The position numbers and the translations under genes were made by a program. The notes below the pieces were generated by a model, which was not told where the DNA came from, did no database searches, and worked only from the letters and a program-made list of their open reading frames with translations. A stretch of 64,000 bases of DNA from Segatella copri (GTDB lineage: Bacteria; Bacteroidota; Bacteroidia; Bacteroidales; Bacteroidaceae), in contig NZ_CP137557.1 of NCBI RefSeq assembly GCF_019249655.2, forward strand, positions 120,001 to 184,000, given 5' to 3'. This document shows positions 16,771 through 24,974 of this stretch, piece by piece (within the stretch, counting starts at the first letter, position 1; each line of letters begins with the position of its first letter).

Positions 16771-19700
16771 TTACTGATTGCCTTCTGGCATTCTGCCGCC
16801 TCTGCCGTGGTACAGGGTATAGAGGTTGTTGAGTTGCTTCTGATACTTCTGTTCCAACTGAGGACTTACCATGCCTGCCACATCGCAGGTGCTCTGCATG
16901 ATCATGATCTGACGGATGCAGTCGTTCTGACTCTGCAGGAAGTGGTCGTTAGACAACGACAGGTAATAGTTGAGATACTGTGAAGCGTTCTTCCAAACTG
17001 CCTCCACATACTCCTTACCCTTAGCCTTTTGACCGGTCATCAGCCAGCCGCGAGCCATATCCAGAGCGCCGCTCATGTAGTCGAGCGTCACATTGTATGC
17101 AGGAATCTCCACATCAGCCTTCTTCAGAATGTTGATAGCCTTCTGCTTCTTGCCTTCGGCGATGAGCTGCAGGGCAGTCTGGGCAAGCAGACGGCGATGT
17201 GTATAGCACATGCGCATGGTGGTCTCGTCGATGTAGAGCCCCTTCTGCTTCAAGTTGCCGAACTTGAATCGGGTCATGATGTTATGATAGGTCTTCTCTG
17301 TGTCGAAGTTCTTGGCTCCCGGCTTGTTGGTGGTGAACGGAGTGATACGGTTGACGAGACCCTCCTGAACGAAGTTGTCGCCAAGGTTCATGTAATTCTC
17401 CTGACCCACAGTCAAAGCCACGTAGAGTGGACGGGTCCAGTTGCTCTGAGCCAGCATTTCGAGCATCATCAGGTCGTTCTTGTAGAGAGCACTCTTGCCG
17501 GCAAGCGAAATCACCATCTTGTCTGGGATGGAATCCGAAGCCATCATCATGCCGCTCTTCTTCACAGCCTCCTTGTCGATGGTGACGTAGAGGGTATCTG
17601 TTGGGATAACGTGCATATCTGGGTTCTTGCTGCGTACCCAGTATTTCAGGATGTTCTTCAGCTCGAATGGCTCATTGCCAAACTGCTTCTTGGCATTCTC
17701 TGGGTCCTGCTTGTAGAATTCCAGAATCTGCTGCTTAGCCTCAGGCTGAACAGATACATACTCGTTGGTGCCTGAACAGAAGTCGAGACGTGGCCAGGTG
17801 ATAGGCACGGATGGGGAGTCGTAGGCAGGACGCATCATCTGGTCGATGTACCAGTCGGTCTGCAGATAGCTCAGATTACATACACGAGCATCGGTTCCAA
17901 CGCCCTCTACCTCCTGGTTGTACCAGAGTGGGAAGGTATCGTTATCACCATTGGTGAAGATGATAGGATGGCTCTTCTCCTGGAGAGACATCAGATAGTT
18001 CTGACCGAAGTCACGGCAGGTGTAGCGGCCAGAGCGGTCGTGATCGTCCCAAGTCTGCGATGCCATCTGGATAGGCACGAGGAGGGTGATTACGGCAACG
18101 ATGGCTGAAATGGCTGTACCGTTGAGCTTCATCTTCTGCTTCAGGATATCGAGGATGGCTACTACGCCAAGACCGCACCAGATAGCGTATGCATAGAATG
18201 AACCGGCGTAAGCATAGTCACGCTCACGTGGCTGCATTGGAGTCTGGTTCAGATAGATAACGATGGCAAGACCCGTCATGAAGAACAGGAAGAATACCAC
18301 CCAGAACTGCTGGATACCTACAGGGAGAACCTCCTCTGTTTCCACACCGTTTTTCACTATCTTGCGCTTGCGGGTGTACCAAGCCTGCCAGAAGAGACCG
18401 ATCAAGCCGAGAATCAGCGGCATGCAGTAGAACACGTTGTGACCCTTGTTCTCCTTCAGATCATCTGGCAACTTGCTCTGGTCGCCATAGAGCTGGTCAT
18501 CGATGAATGAGAAACCGGAAATCCAGTTGCCATGCTCTGGCTCACCATTGCCCTGGATATCGTTCTGACGTCCGGCAAAGTTCCACATAAAGTAGCGCCA
18601 GTACATGAAGTTGCACTGATAGGAGAGGAAGAAGCGGATGTTGTCAATCTGTGAAGGCATCTTCACCATGATATTCTCTCCGCAGCGGTCGTAAGGCACC
18701 TCGGTGCCATCCACGCCGCCCATCCAGTCTTCGTATGCCTGGGCATGAGCCGAACTGTACATACGAGGGAAGAGCATATTCTGTGCATAGATATACTTGT
18801 TCTTGTGGCTTACTACGAAGTAAGAGTCCTTCTCGTCGGCAGAAGCCTTCTCCTTGCGCTGATATACAGGTGCACCTTCCTGCATCACAGGCTTGCACAT
18901 GTTGCCATCCACTTCGAGGGCTACCTGAGAGGTGTATGCCTGACCGTAGAGCAGTGGGCGGTCGCCATACTGGTCACGGCTCAGATAACTGCCCAGGGTA
19001 AAGATATCCTCAGGAGAGTTCTGGTCCATAGGAGGGTTGGCTGATGAACGGATTACGATGAGCGCATAGCTTGAGTAACCGATCATGAGCATCAGCATGC
19101 AGAGCAAGGCTGTGTTCTTGATGCGGGCTGTAACCAGCGGCACGCGCTGCATCTTCTTCTTGGCGATGCCGGTAACCTCGTCAACGCCTGTTACCACTTC
19201 CTTCTTGCGCTTGTAGGTAAGGGCAAGCCAGAGAACGGCGAGGACGATGATGCCGCAGACTACGGCTGTCCAGCCATATCCATAGAATGGAATACCGAGC
19301 ATACCGAAACCGAGAACGAAGGCGATGTTCTGCTTCTTCTCGTTCTTCTCGGAAGCATTGTAAGTCTCGTAGATGCCCCAGATAACAGAGGCAACGAGGC
19401 AGATGATATATACGATTTCACCGGTGTTGAATGGACAACCGAGCACGTTGACGAAGAACAGCTCGAACCATCCGCCTACAGTGATGATACCTGGAACCAC
19501 ACCATACAATACGGCTACCACTACCAGGAAGGAGAGAACCAACGCCAGGAGCGAGCCCTTCAGGTTGGCATGAGGCACCTTTTTGTAGTAGTAAACCAAT
19601 ACGATGGCTGGGATACAGAGCAGGTTGAGCAAGTGCACACCGATACTCAAACCGGTCATATAGGCGATGAGCACGAGCCATCGGTCGCTATGAGGTTCGT

Positions 19701-20205
19701 CGGCGTGGTCTTCCCACTTCAATATCAGCCAGAATACTACGGCGGTGAAGGCAGAAGAGAAGGCGTAAACTTCACCCTCTACAGCCGAGAACCAGAAGGT
19801 ATCGCTGAAGGTGTAGATGAGTGCGCCCACCATACCTGATGCCTCGATGGCAATCAGCTTGCTGGTGGTCATTTCCTTCCAGTCGCCGATGATGAGCTTG
19901 CGTGCCAGATGGGTGATTGTCCAGAAGAGGAACATGATGCAGACGGCACTGAGGAGTGCGCTCATCGTGTTCACCATCTTGGCCACCTGAGTGGTGTCGC
20001 TGGCGAAGTGTGTGAAGAAATTGCCCATGAGCATGAAGAACGGTGCCCCCGGTGGGTGACCGATTTCCTGCTTATAAGCAGTAGTGATAAACTCAGGACA
20101 GTCCCAGAAACTGGCTGTCGGCTCAATCGTGGAACAATAAACGAAAGCCGCAATGATGAATGCGACCCATCCGAAGATATTGTCCACCAATTTGTACTGT
20201 TTCAT
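16771..20205 (-). CDS. DUF2723 (TMEM260-like) membrane protein
   Basis: Large polytopic membrane protein (1144 residues). The N-terminal DUF2723 domain has the family signature PTASFWDCPEFI and the GHPPGAPFF motif in the first luminal/periplasmic loop. About ten or more membrane segments cover residues 10-400 and 590-720, followed by a soluble C-terminal region of over 400 residues. DUF2723 is related to PMT-like GT-C glycosyltransferases, so O-glycosylation of secreted proteins is a reasonable inference, not shown. It has its own promoter box at 20271-20278 and is followed by the deacetylase gene after 72 bp. Confidence 0.82.
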   Translation of the reverse strand: MKQYKLVDNIFGWVAFIIAAFVYCSTIEPTASFWDCPEFITTAYKQEIGHPPGAPFFMLMGNFFTHFASDTTQVAKMVNTMSALLSAVCIMFLFWTITHLARKLIIGDWKEMTTSKLIAIEASGMVGALIYTFSDTFWFSAVEGEVYAFSSAFTAVVFWLILKWEDHADEPHSDRWLVLIAYMTGLSIGVHLLNLLCIPAIVLVYYYKKVPHANLKGSLLALVLSFLVVVAVLYGVVPGIITVGGWFELFFVNVLGCPFNTGEIVYIICLVASVIWGIYETYNASEKNEKKQNIAFVLGFGMLGIPFYGYGWTAVVCGIIVLAVLWLALTYKRKKEVVTGVDEVTGIAKKKMQRVPLVTARIKNTALLCMLMLMIGYSSYALIVIRSSANPPMDQNSPEDIFTLGSYLSRDQYGDRPLLYGQAYTSQVALEVDGNMCKPVMQEGAPVYQRKEKASADEKDSYFVVSHKNKYIYAQNMLFPRMYSSAHAQAYEDWMGGVDGTEVPYDRCGENIMVKMPSQIDNIRFFLSYQCNFMYWRYFMWNFAGRQNDIQGNGEPEHGNWISGFSFIDDQLYGDQSKLPDDLKENKGHNVFYCMPLILGLIGLFWQAWYTRKRKIVKNGVETEEVLPVGIQQFWVVFFLFFMTGLAIVIYLNQTPMQPRERDYAYAGSFYAYAIWCGLGVVAILDILKQKMKLNGTAISAIVAVITLLVPIQMASQTWDDHDRSGRYTCRDFGQNYLMSLQEKSHPIIFTNGDNDTFPLWYNQEVEGVGTDARVCNLSYLQTDWYIDQMMRPAYDSPSVPITWPRLDFCSGTNEYVSVQPEAKQQILEFYKQDPENAKKQFGNEPFELKNILKYWVRSKNPDMHVIPTDTLYVTIDKEAVKKSGMMMASDSIPDKMVISLAGKSALYKNDLMMLEMLAQSNWTRPLYVALTVGQENYMNLGDNFVQEGLVNRITPFTTNKPGAKNFDTEKTYHNIMTRFKFGNLKQKGLYIDETTMRMCYTHRRLLAQTALQLIAEGKKQKAINILKKADVEIPAYNVTLDYMSGALDMARGWLMTGQKAKGKEYVEAVWKNASQYLNYYLSLSNDHFLQSQNDCIRQIMIMQSTCDVAGMVSPQLEQKYQKQLNNLYTLYHGRGGRMPEGNQ

Positions 20206-20270
20206 TATTGTTTAAACTTTAATGTATTATATTTCTTTATTTCTTATTTAATAATGTGTATAAAACGTTG

Positions 20271-20278
20271 CAAAGATA
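20271..20278 (-). promoter_or_regulatory. -7 box (TATCTTTG) for the DUF2723 gene
   Basis: Minus-strand TATCTTTGCAACG lies 66 bp before the start at 20205, after the end of the ABC gene, so DUF2723 can be transcribed independently. Confidence 0.65.
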
Positions 20279-20363
20279 CTAAAAAGATGAGATAATCTAG
20301 AAGTTCTTTCTTGTTTTTTAGGCATTATTATATTATCTATCTAAACATTTAGGAAATAAGCTT

Positions 20364-21122
20364 CTAAACATTCAGGAAATGTTCTTCTAGTTTTTCTCTT
20401 GGCATATCCGCCGTATCGTGATAATGCAGGTGATGGTTTACGCAGGCGATGTGCTTCACGTTGTTGAGCACTTCGGCTACATCGTGGCTCACGATGATGA
20501 TGGCGCATTCCTTGTTAATCTGCTCCAGCATCTCGTACATCTGCTTCTGGAATCGGCGGTCGATGTAGGTGTTCGGTTCATCGAGGATTACCACATCGGG
20601 CTTGGATACGATGGCGCGTGCCAGGAGCACTCGCTGCAGCTGTCCGCCGCTCAGGGCAGCGATGTGGCGGTCTTTGAATTCCATCAGCTGCATGCGTTCC
20701 AGGGTATCGAGCACCTGCTGGTGCTGTGCTTGGCTGTATTTGGAAAATAGGCTCTTGGTCTTGCTGAGGCCGGAGAGCACTACTTCGTATACGGAGATGG
20801 GGAATTGCTTGTCGAGCTGATTGTATTGTGGGAGATAGCCCATCGAAATCTCCTTTACTTCCTTCCCGTCTTTATAATACCGGATGTTGCCCTCCGTGGG
20901 CTTCATCAGTCTCAGAATGAGGCGCATGAGGGTGGTCTTGCCACCACCGTTTGGTCCGATAATGCCAAGATAATCGTCTTGATAGACGGTGATATTGATG
21001 TCATTGAGCACCTGCTTTCCGTCGTATCCGGCAGATAGATGCTCGATTTCGATTAACTTTGAACTTTGAACGTCCAACTTTGAACTTTGAACTTCCAACT
21101 TTGAACCTTGAACTTTGAACAT
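20364..21122 (-). CDS. Metal-type ABC transporter ATP-binding protein (ZnuC/MntB-like) with repeat-derived N-terminus
   Basis: ATPase subunit that would drive uptake of zinc or manganese. Walker A GPNGGGKTT is at residues 56-64, the signature LSGGQLQRV follows near 157, Walker B is VVILDEPNTYID, and the His switch is in VSHD. The first 23 residues (FKVQGSKLEVQSSKLDVQSSKL) are a translation of a low-complexity TTGAACTTTGAAC-type DNA repeat, and the ATG itself lies in the repeat. No other ATG precedes the core domain at LIEIEHLSAGYDG, so either the repeat is translated or a TTG inside it is used. The binding protein gene is 54 bp upstream; a permease gene is absent nearby. Confidence 0.85.
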   Translation of the reverse strand: MFKVQGSKLEVQSSKLDVQSSKLIEIEHLSAGYDGKQVLNDINITVYQDDYLGIIGPNGGGKTTLMRLILRLMKPTEGNIRYYKDGKEVKEISMGYLPQYNQLDKQFPISVYEVVLSGLSKTKSLFSKYSQAQHQQVLDTLERMQLMEFKDRHIAALSGGQLQRVLLARAIVSKPDVVILDEPNTYIDRRFQKQMYEMLEQINKECAIIIVSHDVAEVLNNVKHIACVNHHLHYHDTADMPREKLEEHFLNV

Positions 21123-21130
21123 TGAACTTT
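21056..21130. repeat. TTGAACTTTGAAC low-complexity tandem repeat overlapping the ABC gene start
   Basis: About seven imperfect copies of (A)ACTTTGAACTT with AACGTCC/AACTTCC variants run from 21056 to 21130. Similar translated strings (KVQSSK) are a known class of low-complexity repeats in Bacteroidota genomes. Confidence 0.85.
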
Positions 21131-21176
21131 ATTATTAGTTATTGTTCTTTATACTTTTTATAAAATATTGGCGAGC

Positions 21177-22094
21177 CTACTTCCCAACCACAATTTCCTT
21201 GCCTTGCACTGCGGCTGCCGCTTCCTGCATTGCCCAGCTCCATTCTCCCAGCAATGGGTTGATATTCATTGGCTTGGTCTGGCTTTCCTTGATGAAAGTA
21301 TTGGTGTTGCGGTTGGCAAATTCAGCCTGAATGAGGCAATATTTTATCTTTTCTTTTCTTGCTCTCTCTATGAGGCTCTTCAGCTGGGCAGCACTCGGCT
21401 CCCTGCCTTCTTCCTCAATAGCAAGCTGCTCCAACTGGTAATCACGGGCGAAGTAGGTGAGGATAGGGTGATAGATCACAAACTTGCGAACCATCTCGGG
21501 ATGATCCTTGAAACTTTTTCTGATGGTGCTGTCTCGCTTGTCGATGATATTCAGCAGCGACAGATAGTTCTTCTCAAAGAACGCCTTGTTCTTCGGCTCC
21601 AGATTGCAGAGTGCCTTGAAGATATTGCTTGCGATGATGCGGGCATTCTGGCAACTCATCCAGACATGCGGGTCGATGTTGCCGCCCGGTGTCTTGGCAG
21701 GCTTGATGCCTGCGGATGTATCTATCACCTTCATATCCGGAGCATTGTCCTGCAGCTTCTTCATCCAGGTCTGTTCAAAACCGATGCTGCCCACCTTCAG
21801 ATAGAGGGCACTCTTCGAGAGTTCCATCATCTGTTCGGCGTATGGCTCGTAAGTCTCCGGGTTGTTGCCGTTGGATACCATCACGTTGACATCCACCTTG
21901 TTTTCAGCAATCTTATCCACGAAATACTTGTAGGGCGGGATGGTCACGGTAACCATAGGCTTGCCTGTTCCAGCAGAATTCCCCGATTCAGCCTGTTTCT
22001 GAGGCGTGCCCTTGCAGCCGGCAAGACATCCCCCAAATATTCCCCCTAATATTATAAGGTATAGAAACCTCTTCATATATTCAAATCTCTTCAT
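21177..22094 (-). CDS. Metal ABC transporter substrate-binding lipoprotein (ZnuA-like)
   Basis: Periplasmic/inner-membrane-anchored cluster A-I binding protein for Zn or Mn. Signal peptide with lipobox LAGC (Cys27 from the first Met). Family signs are VTIPPYKYFVDKIA (about residues 49-62), the metal-site region NIDPHVWMS with one His ligand, and IYHPILTYFARDY with another. There is no long His-rich loop of the kind found in some ZnuA proteins. The start is duplicated: ATGAAGAGATTTGAATAT occurs in tandem, so 22094 or 22076 may be used. It lies 22 bp downstream of the YqaA-like gene. Confidence 0.87.
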   Translation of the reverse strand: MKRFEYMKRFLYLIILGGIFGGCLAGCKGTPQKQAESGNSAGTGKPMVTVTIPPYKYFVDKIAENKVDVNVMVSNGNNPETYEPYAEQMMELSKSALYLKVGSIGFEQTWMKKLQDNAPDMKVIDTSAGIKPAKTPGGNIDPHVWMSCQNARIIASNIFKALCNLEPKNKAFFEKNYLSLLNIIDKRDSTIRKSFKDHPEMVRKFVIYHPILTYFARDYQLEQLAIEEEGREPSAAQLKSLIERARKEKIKYCLIQAEFANRNTNTFIKESQTKPMNINPLLGEWSWAMQEAAAAVQGKEIVVGK

Positions 22095-22104
22095 ATATTC
22101 AAAT
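22069..22104. repeat. 18-bp tandem duplication carrying the start codon
   Basis: CTCTTCATATATTCAAAT occurs twice head to tail (22069-22086, 22087-22104), with a third partial copy. On the minus strand each copy supplies an in-frame ATG, giving the protein start MKRFEYMKRF. Confidence 0.9.
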
Positions 22105-22115
22105 CTCTTTATGTT

Positions 22116-22568
22116 TTAAACGATGAAACTCAGGCCATATACCAGCAAAACATATCTCAGCACTTTTCCGATGGTGATGCTGATGGTAGAGATGATGATG
22201 TTGGCTCTGGTCAGACCCAATACGATGGTGATGGCGCTTCCCAATATCGGGATGAAGGCGAAGAAGCCCATCCAGGCACCACGACCCGCCATGAATCTTT
22301 CAGCCTGGTCGAGTTTCTCTTTCTTTACGTGCAGATATTTCTCTATCCACTCCATCTTTCCGAGTCTTCCCACGCCATAATTAAACAGTGAGCCCAGCAC
22401 GTTTCCTATGCTGCCATATATCACGAGCGGAATCGGGTCCAATCCTGCCGCCTGCAAGCCCGACATCACCACCTCACTGCTGAAGGGGAAGAAACTGCCG
22501 GCAAGAAAAGCGGACACAAACATACCCCAATAGCCCCAGTTGATTAAAAAGTCTATCATGTAACTCAT
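22116..22568 (-). CDS. YqaA / DedA-like small membrane protein (VTT domain)
   Basis: 150-residue protein with four to five membrane segments and the SNARE-associated/VTT domain pattern, including FFPFSSEVVMSGLQAAG near the N-terminus and GRGAWMGFFAFIPILGSAITIVLGLTR near residues 95-122. Members of this superfamily include DedA proteins and undecaprenyl-phosphate or lipid scramblase-like proteins; the YqaA branch is uncharacterised. It is 22 bp upstream of the metal-binding lipoprotein and 10 bp after the next membrane gene, so it is part of the same minus-strand run. Confidence 0.78.
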   Translation of the reverse strand: MSYMIDFLINWGYWGMFVSAFLAGSFFPFSSEVVMSGLQAAGLDPIPLVIYGSIGNVLGSLFNYGVGRLGKMEWIEKYLHVKKEKLDQAERFMAGRGAWMGFFAFIPILGSAITIVLGLTRANIIISTISITIGKVLRYVLLVYGLSFIV

Positions 22569-22578
22569 TGAATATTAT

Positions 22579-23541
22579 TTATATGTTTATCGCTTGCATC
22601 AGTATCGTTTCAGGGATGAAAATATTATATAATAAAATCAGTACCACGATAACCAGCATCGAGATAAACATGATGTTCGTAATCTTGCCACGGGTGAAGG
22701 TGATGAAGTGAGCCACGAGTGGCGCTGTATTCACAATCATGATGCCGCCGAGCTCCTTGATATGCTGAGGCTGCAGTATGATGAATGCCAGACTCACGAA
22801 GTTCACCATGGTGAAGGTGTCGTAGATCATTCTCGTGCGAATCTTGTCGGCGTATGACGTGTGCAGGAAGTGGATGGAACCGATGACGCCCAGGATGGTA
22901 AGGAACACCAGATTCACTACCTCATGGTCGGTAACTTGCGAATAGTCGAACAGTTCCTTGTAGTTCACGAACTCCAAAAAATGGTTTGCCAGACCCTGCA
23001 TATTGTCGGTGTATGCATAGTAACCCGCTGAGAACCAGTAGGGCATCACCACGCCGATGAGGGATGCAAAGAAGTTGCGGATGCTGAATGAATTGGTGAA
23101 TACCATCATCATCAGCCAGAGTACAGGCAGGAAATAGCCTATCTGGATGAAGACCATCGAGGCGAGGCCGATGCAGAAGAAGGCATAGAAAGTCCAGCCC
23201 GACGACTGCTTGTCCTGATAGCCGTTCCAGATGATGAGATAGAAGGCGATGAAGCACATCGTCACGATGCTTGCCTTGAACGATGGCGCAGGCAGACTGG
23301 TCATGGTGATGAATACCAGGAAACTGCACGAAACCATGCGGCTGTAGGTGCGCATCAGGGAATTATGGTTGTTGAGCTCTACCATCAGCAGGGTAGAGAT
23401 GATGGTAAAGGCAAACTGTACCCAGATATTGGATACCAAAAAACCTACAGCAACCCATACCAAGGCGGCAAGGGTTGCTGTGATAGGTAAAGCGTAGCGG
23501 CTTGACGCTACTTTATTTTGAAAAGTTTTCTTTCTTAACAT
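22579..23541 (-). CDS. Polytopic membrane protein, unrecognised family
   Basis: 320 residues with about nine or ten hydrophobic segments and a short basic N-terminus (LRKKTFQNKVASSRY). I do not recognise a family signature; similar proteins in Bacteroidota are annotated as hypothetical membrane proteins next to purD. It has no transporter motif that I can see. Downstream it is nearly contiguous with the YqaA-like gene (10 bp), which argues for co-transcription. Upstream is a 144-bp gap with inverted AT-rich repeats. Confidence 0.65.
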   Translation of the reverse strand: MLRKKTFQNKVASSRYALPITATLAALVWVAVGFLVSNIWVQFAFTIISTLLMVELNNHNSLMRTYSRMVSCSFLVFITMTSLPAPSFKASIVTMCFIAFYLIIWNGYQDKQSSGWTFYAFFCIGLASMVFIQIGYFLPVLWLMMMVFTNSFSIRNFFASLIGVVMPYWFSAGYYAYTDNMQGLANHFLEFVNYKELFDYSQVTDHEVVNLVFLTILGVIGSIHFLHTSYADKIRTRMIYDTFTMVNFVSLAFIILQPQHIKELGGIMIVNTAPLVAHFITFTRGKITNIMFISMLVIVVLILLYNIFIPETILMQAINI

Positions 23542-23548
23542 CTATATT

Positions 23549-23680
23549 TAGTTTATAGTTTATAGTTAATAGTTTATAGAGGCTTGCGCCGTTATAAATG
23601 GACTTGCATACCTAAAAATAATCAATTAATAATCGAAGAATGCATGAATGTCTATTAATTATAAACTATTAACTATTAAC
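23549..23680. repeat. AT-rich inverted repeat (AGTTAATAGTTTATA / TATAAACTATTAACT)
   Basis: The arms at 23564-23578 and 23660-23674 are perfect 15-bp complements, 81 bp apart. The left arm is embedded in a TAGTTTATAGTTTATAGTTAA tandem repeat. It sits just downstream of the purD stop and before the membrane gene. Confidence 0.75.
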
Positions 23681-23685
23681 TCATC

Positions 23686-24954
23686 TTAAAGATCCTGTCC
23701 GATATCAGAACGGAAGTACTTGTCGGTGAACTGAATCTTCTGTGCCTCGGCAAAGCTCTTCTTCAAGGCTTCTTCCTTGTCCTTGCCGTAGCTGCTTACG
23801 CAGATGACACGACCACCATTGGTTACTACCTCGCCATCCTTCATCGCTGTACCAGAGTGGAATACCACAGAGCCTTCTACGTCGTTGATACCCTTGATAG
23901 GATAACCCTTCTTGTAAGCCTCTGGATAACCGCCGCTTACGAGCATTACGCAGACTGCAGCACGCTCGTCAAACTCGATGCTGCGCTTGTCCAAATCGCC
24001 GGCAGCTACACCCTCGAAGAGATCCACGATGTCGCTCTTCAGGCGGAGCATCACGCTCTCAGTCTCTGGGTCGCCCATACGGCAGTTGTACTCAATCACC
24101 ATTGGCTCGCCCTCCACGTTAATCAAGCCGAAGAAGATGAAGCCCTTGTAGTCGATGTTCTCCTCGGCAAGACCCTCAACGGTAGGACGGATGATGCGCT
24201 CATCCACCTTCTGCATCCACTCCTTGGTAGCGAATGGCACAGGGGTAACACTACCCATACCGCCGGTGTTCAAACCGGTATCGTGCTCGCCGATGCGCTT
24301 GTAATCCTTAGCCTCTGGCAGAATCTTGTAGTTCTTGCCGTCGGTCAATACGAATACAGAGCACTCGATGCCGCTCAGGAACTCCTCAATCACCACGCGT
24401 GCAGAAGCGTTGCCGAACATACCGCCCAGCATCTCCTTGAACTCCTTCTTAGCCTCTTCCAGGGTAGGGAGGATGAGAACGCCCTTACCGGCGCACAAAC
24501 CGTCTGCCTTCAGTACGTAAGGAGCCTTCAGAGTCTCCAGGAACTTCAAACCTTCCTCTACGTGCTCGCCGTCGAATGTCTCATACTGGGCGGTAGGGAT
24601 GTTGTGACGCTTCATAAACTGCTTGGCGAAGTCCTTGCTGCCTTCCAATACGGCACCTGCCTTTGATGGACCGATTACAGGGATGTTCTGGGTGCGAGGA
24701 TCGTTCTTGAAGTCATCGTAAACACCCTTTACCAATGGGTCTTCAGGACCAACTACCACCATATCAACGCCATTTTCCACTGTGAAGTTCTTCAGAGCCT
24801 CAAAGTCGTCGGCCTTGATATCAACGTTCTCGCCGACATTCTGTGTACCGGCATTACCAGGAGCGATAAAGAGTTTCTCACACTTCTCGCTCTGAGCGAT
24901 TTTCCATGCTAAGGCGTGCTCGCGGCCACCGCCTCCTAACAATAAAATTTTCAT
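23686..24954 (-). CDS. purD: Phosphoribosylamine-glycine ligase (GAR synthetase)
   Basis: Second step of de novo purine synthesis: 5-phosphoribosylamine + glycine + ATP gives GAR. N-terminal [15 protein letters not shown], the ATP-grasp domain with [14 protein letters not shown], and [29 protein letters not shown] are all diagnostic. Length 422 is normal. It starts 20 bp downstream of the DPP4-like gene on the same strand. Confidence 0.96.
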   Translation of the reverse strand: MKILLLGGGGREHALAWKIAQSEKCEKLFIAPGNAGTQNVGENVDIKADDFEALKNFTVENGVDMVVVGPEDPLVKGVYDDFKNDPRTQNIPVIGPSKAGAVLEGSKDFAKQFMKRHNIPTAQYETFDGEHVEEGLKFLETLKAPYVLKADGLCAGKGVLILPTLEEAKKEFKEMLGGMFGNASARVVIEEFLSGIECSVFVLTDGKNYKILPEAKDYKRIGEHDTGLNTGGMGSVTPVPFATKEWMQKVDERIIRPTVEGLAEENIDYKGFIFFGLINVEGEPMVIEYNCRMGDPETESVMLRLKSDIVDLFEGVAAGDLDKRSIEFDERAAVCVMLVSGGYPEAYKKGYPIKGINDVEGSVVFHSGTAMKDGEVVTNGGRVICVSSYGKDKEEALKKSFAEAQKIQFTDKYFRSDIGQDL

Positions 24955-24974
24955 TTGCTGTAAGTTATTGTTTG

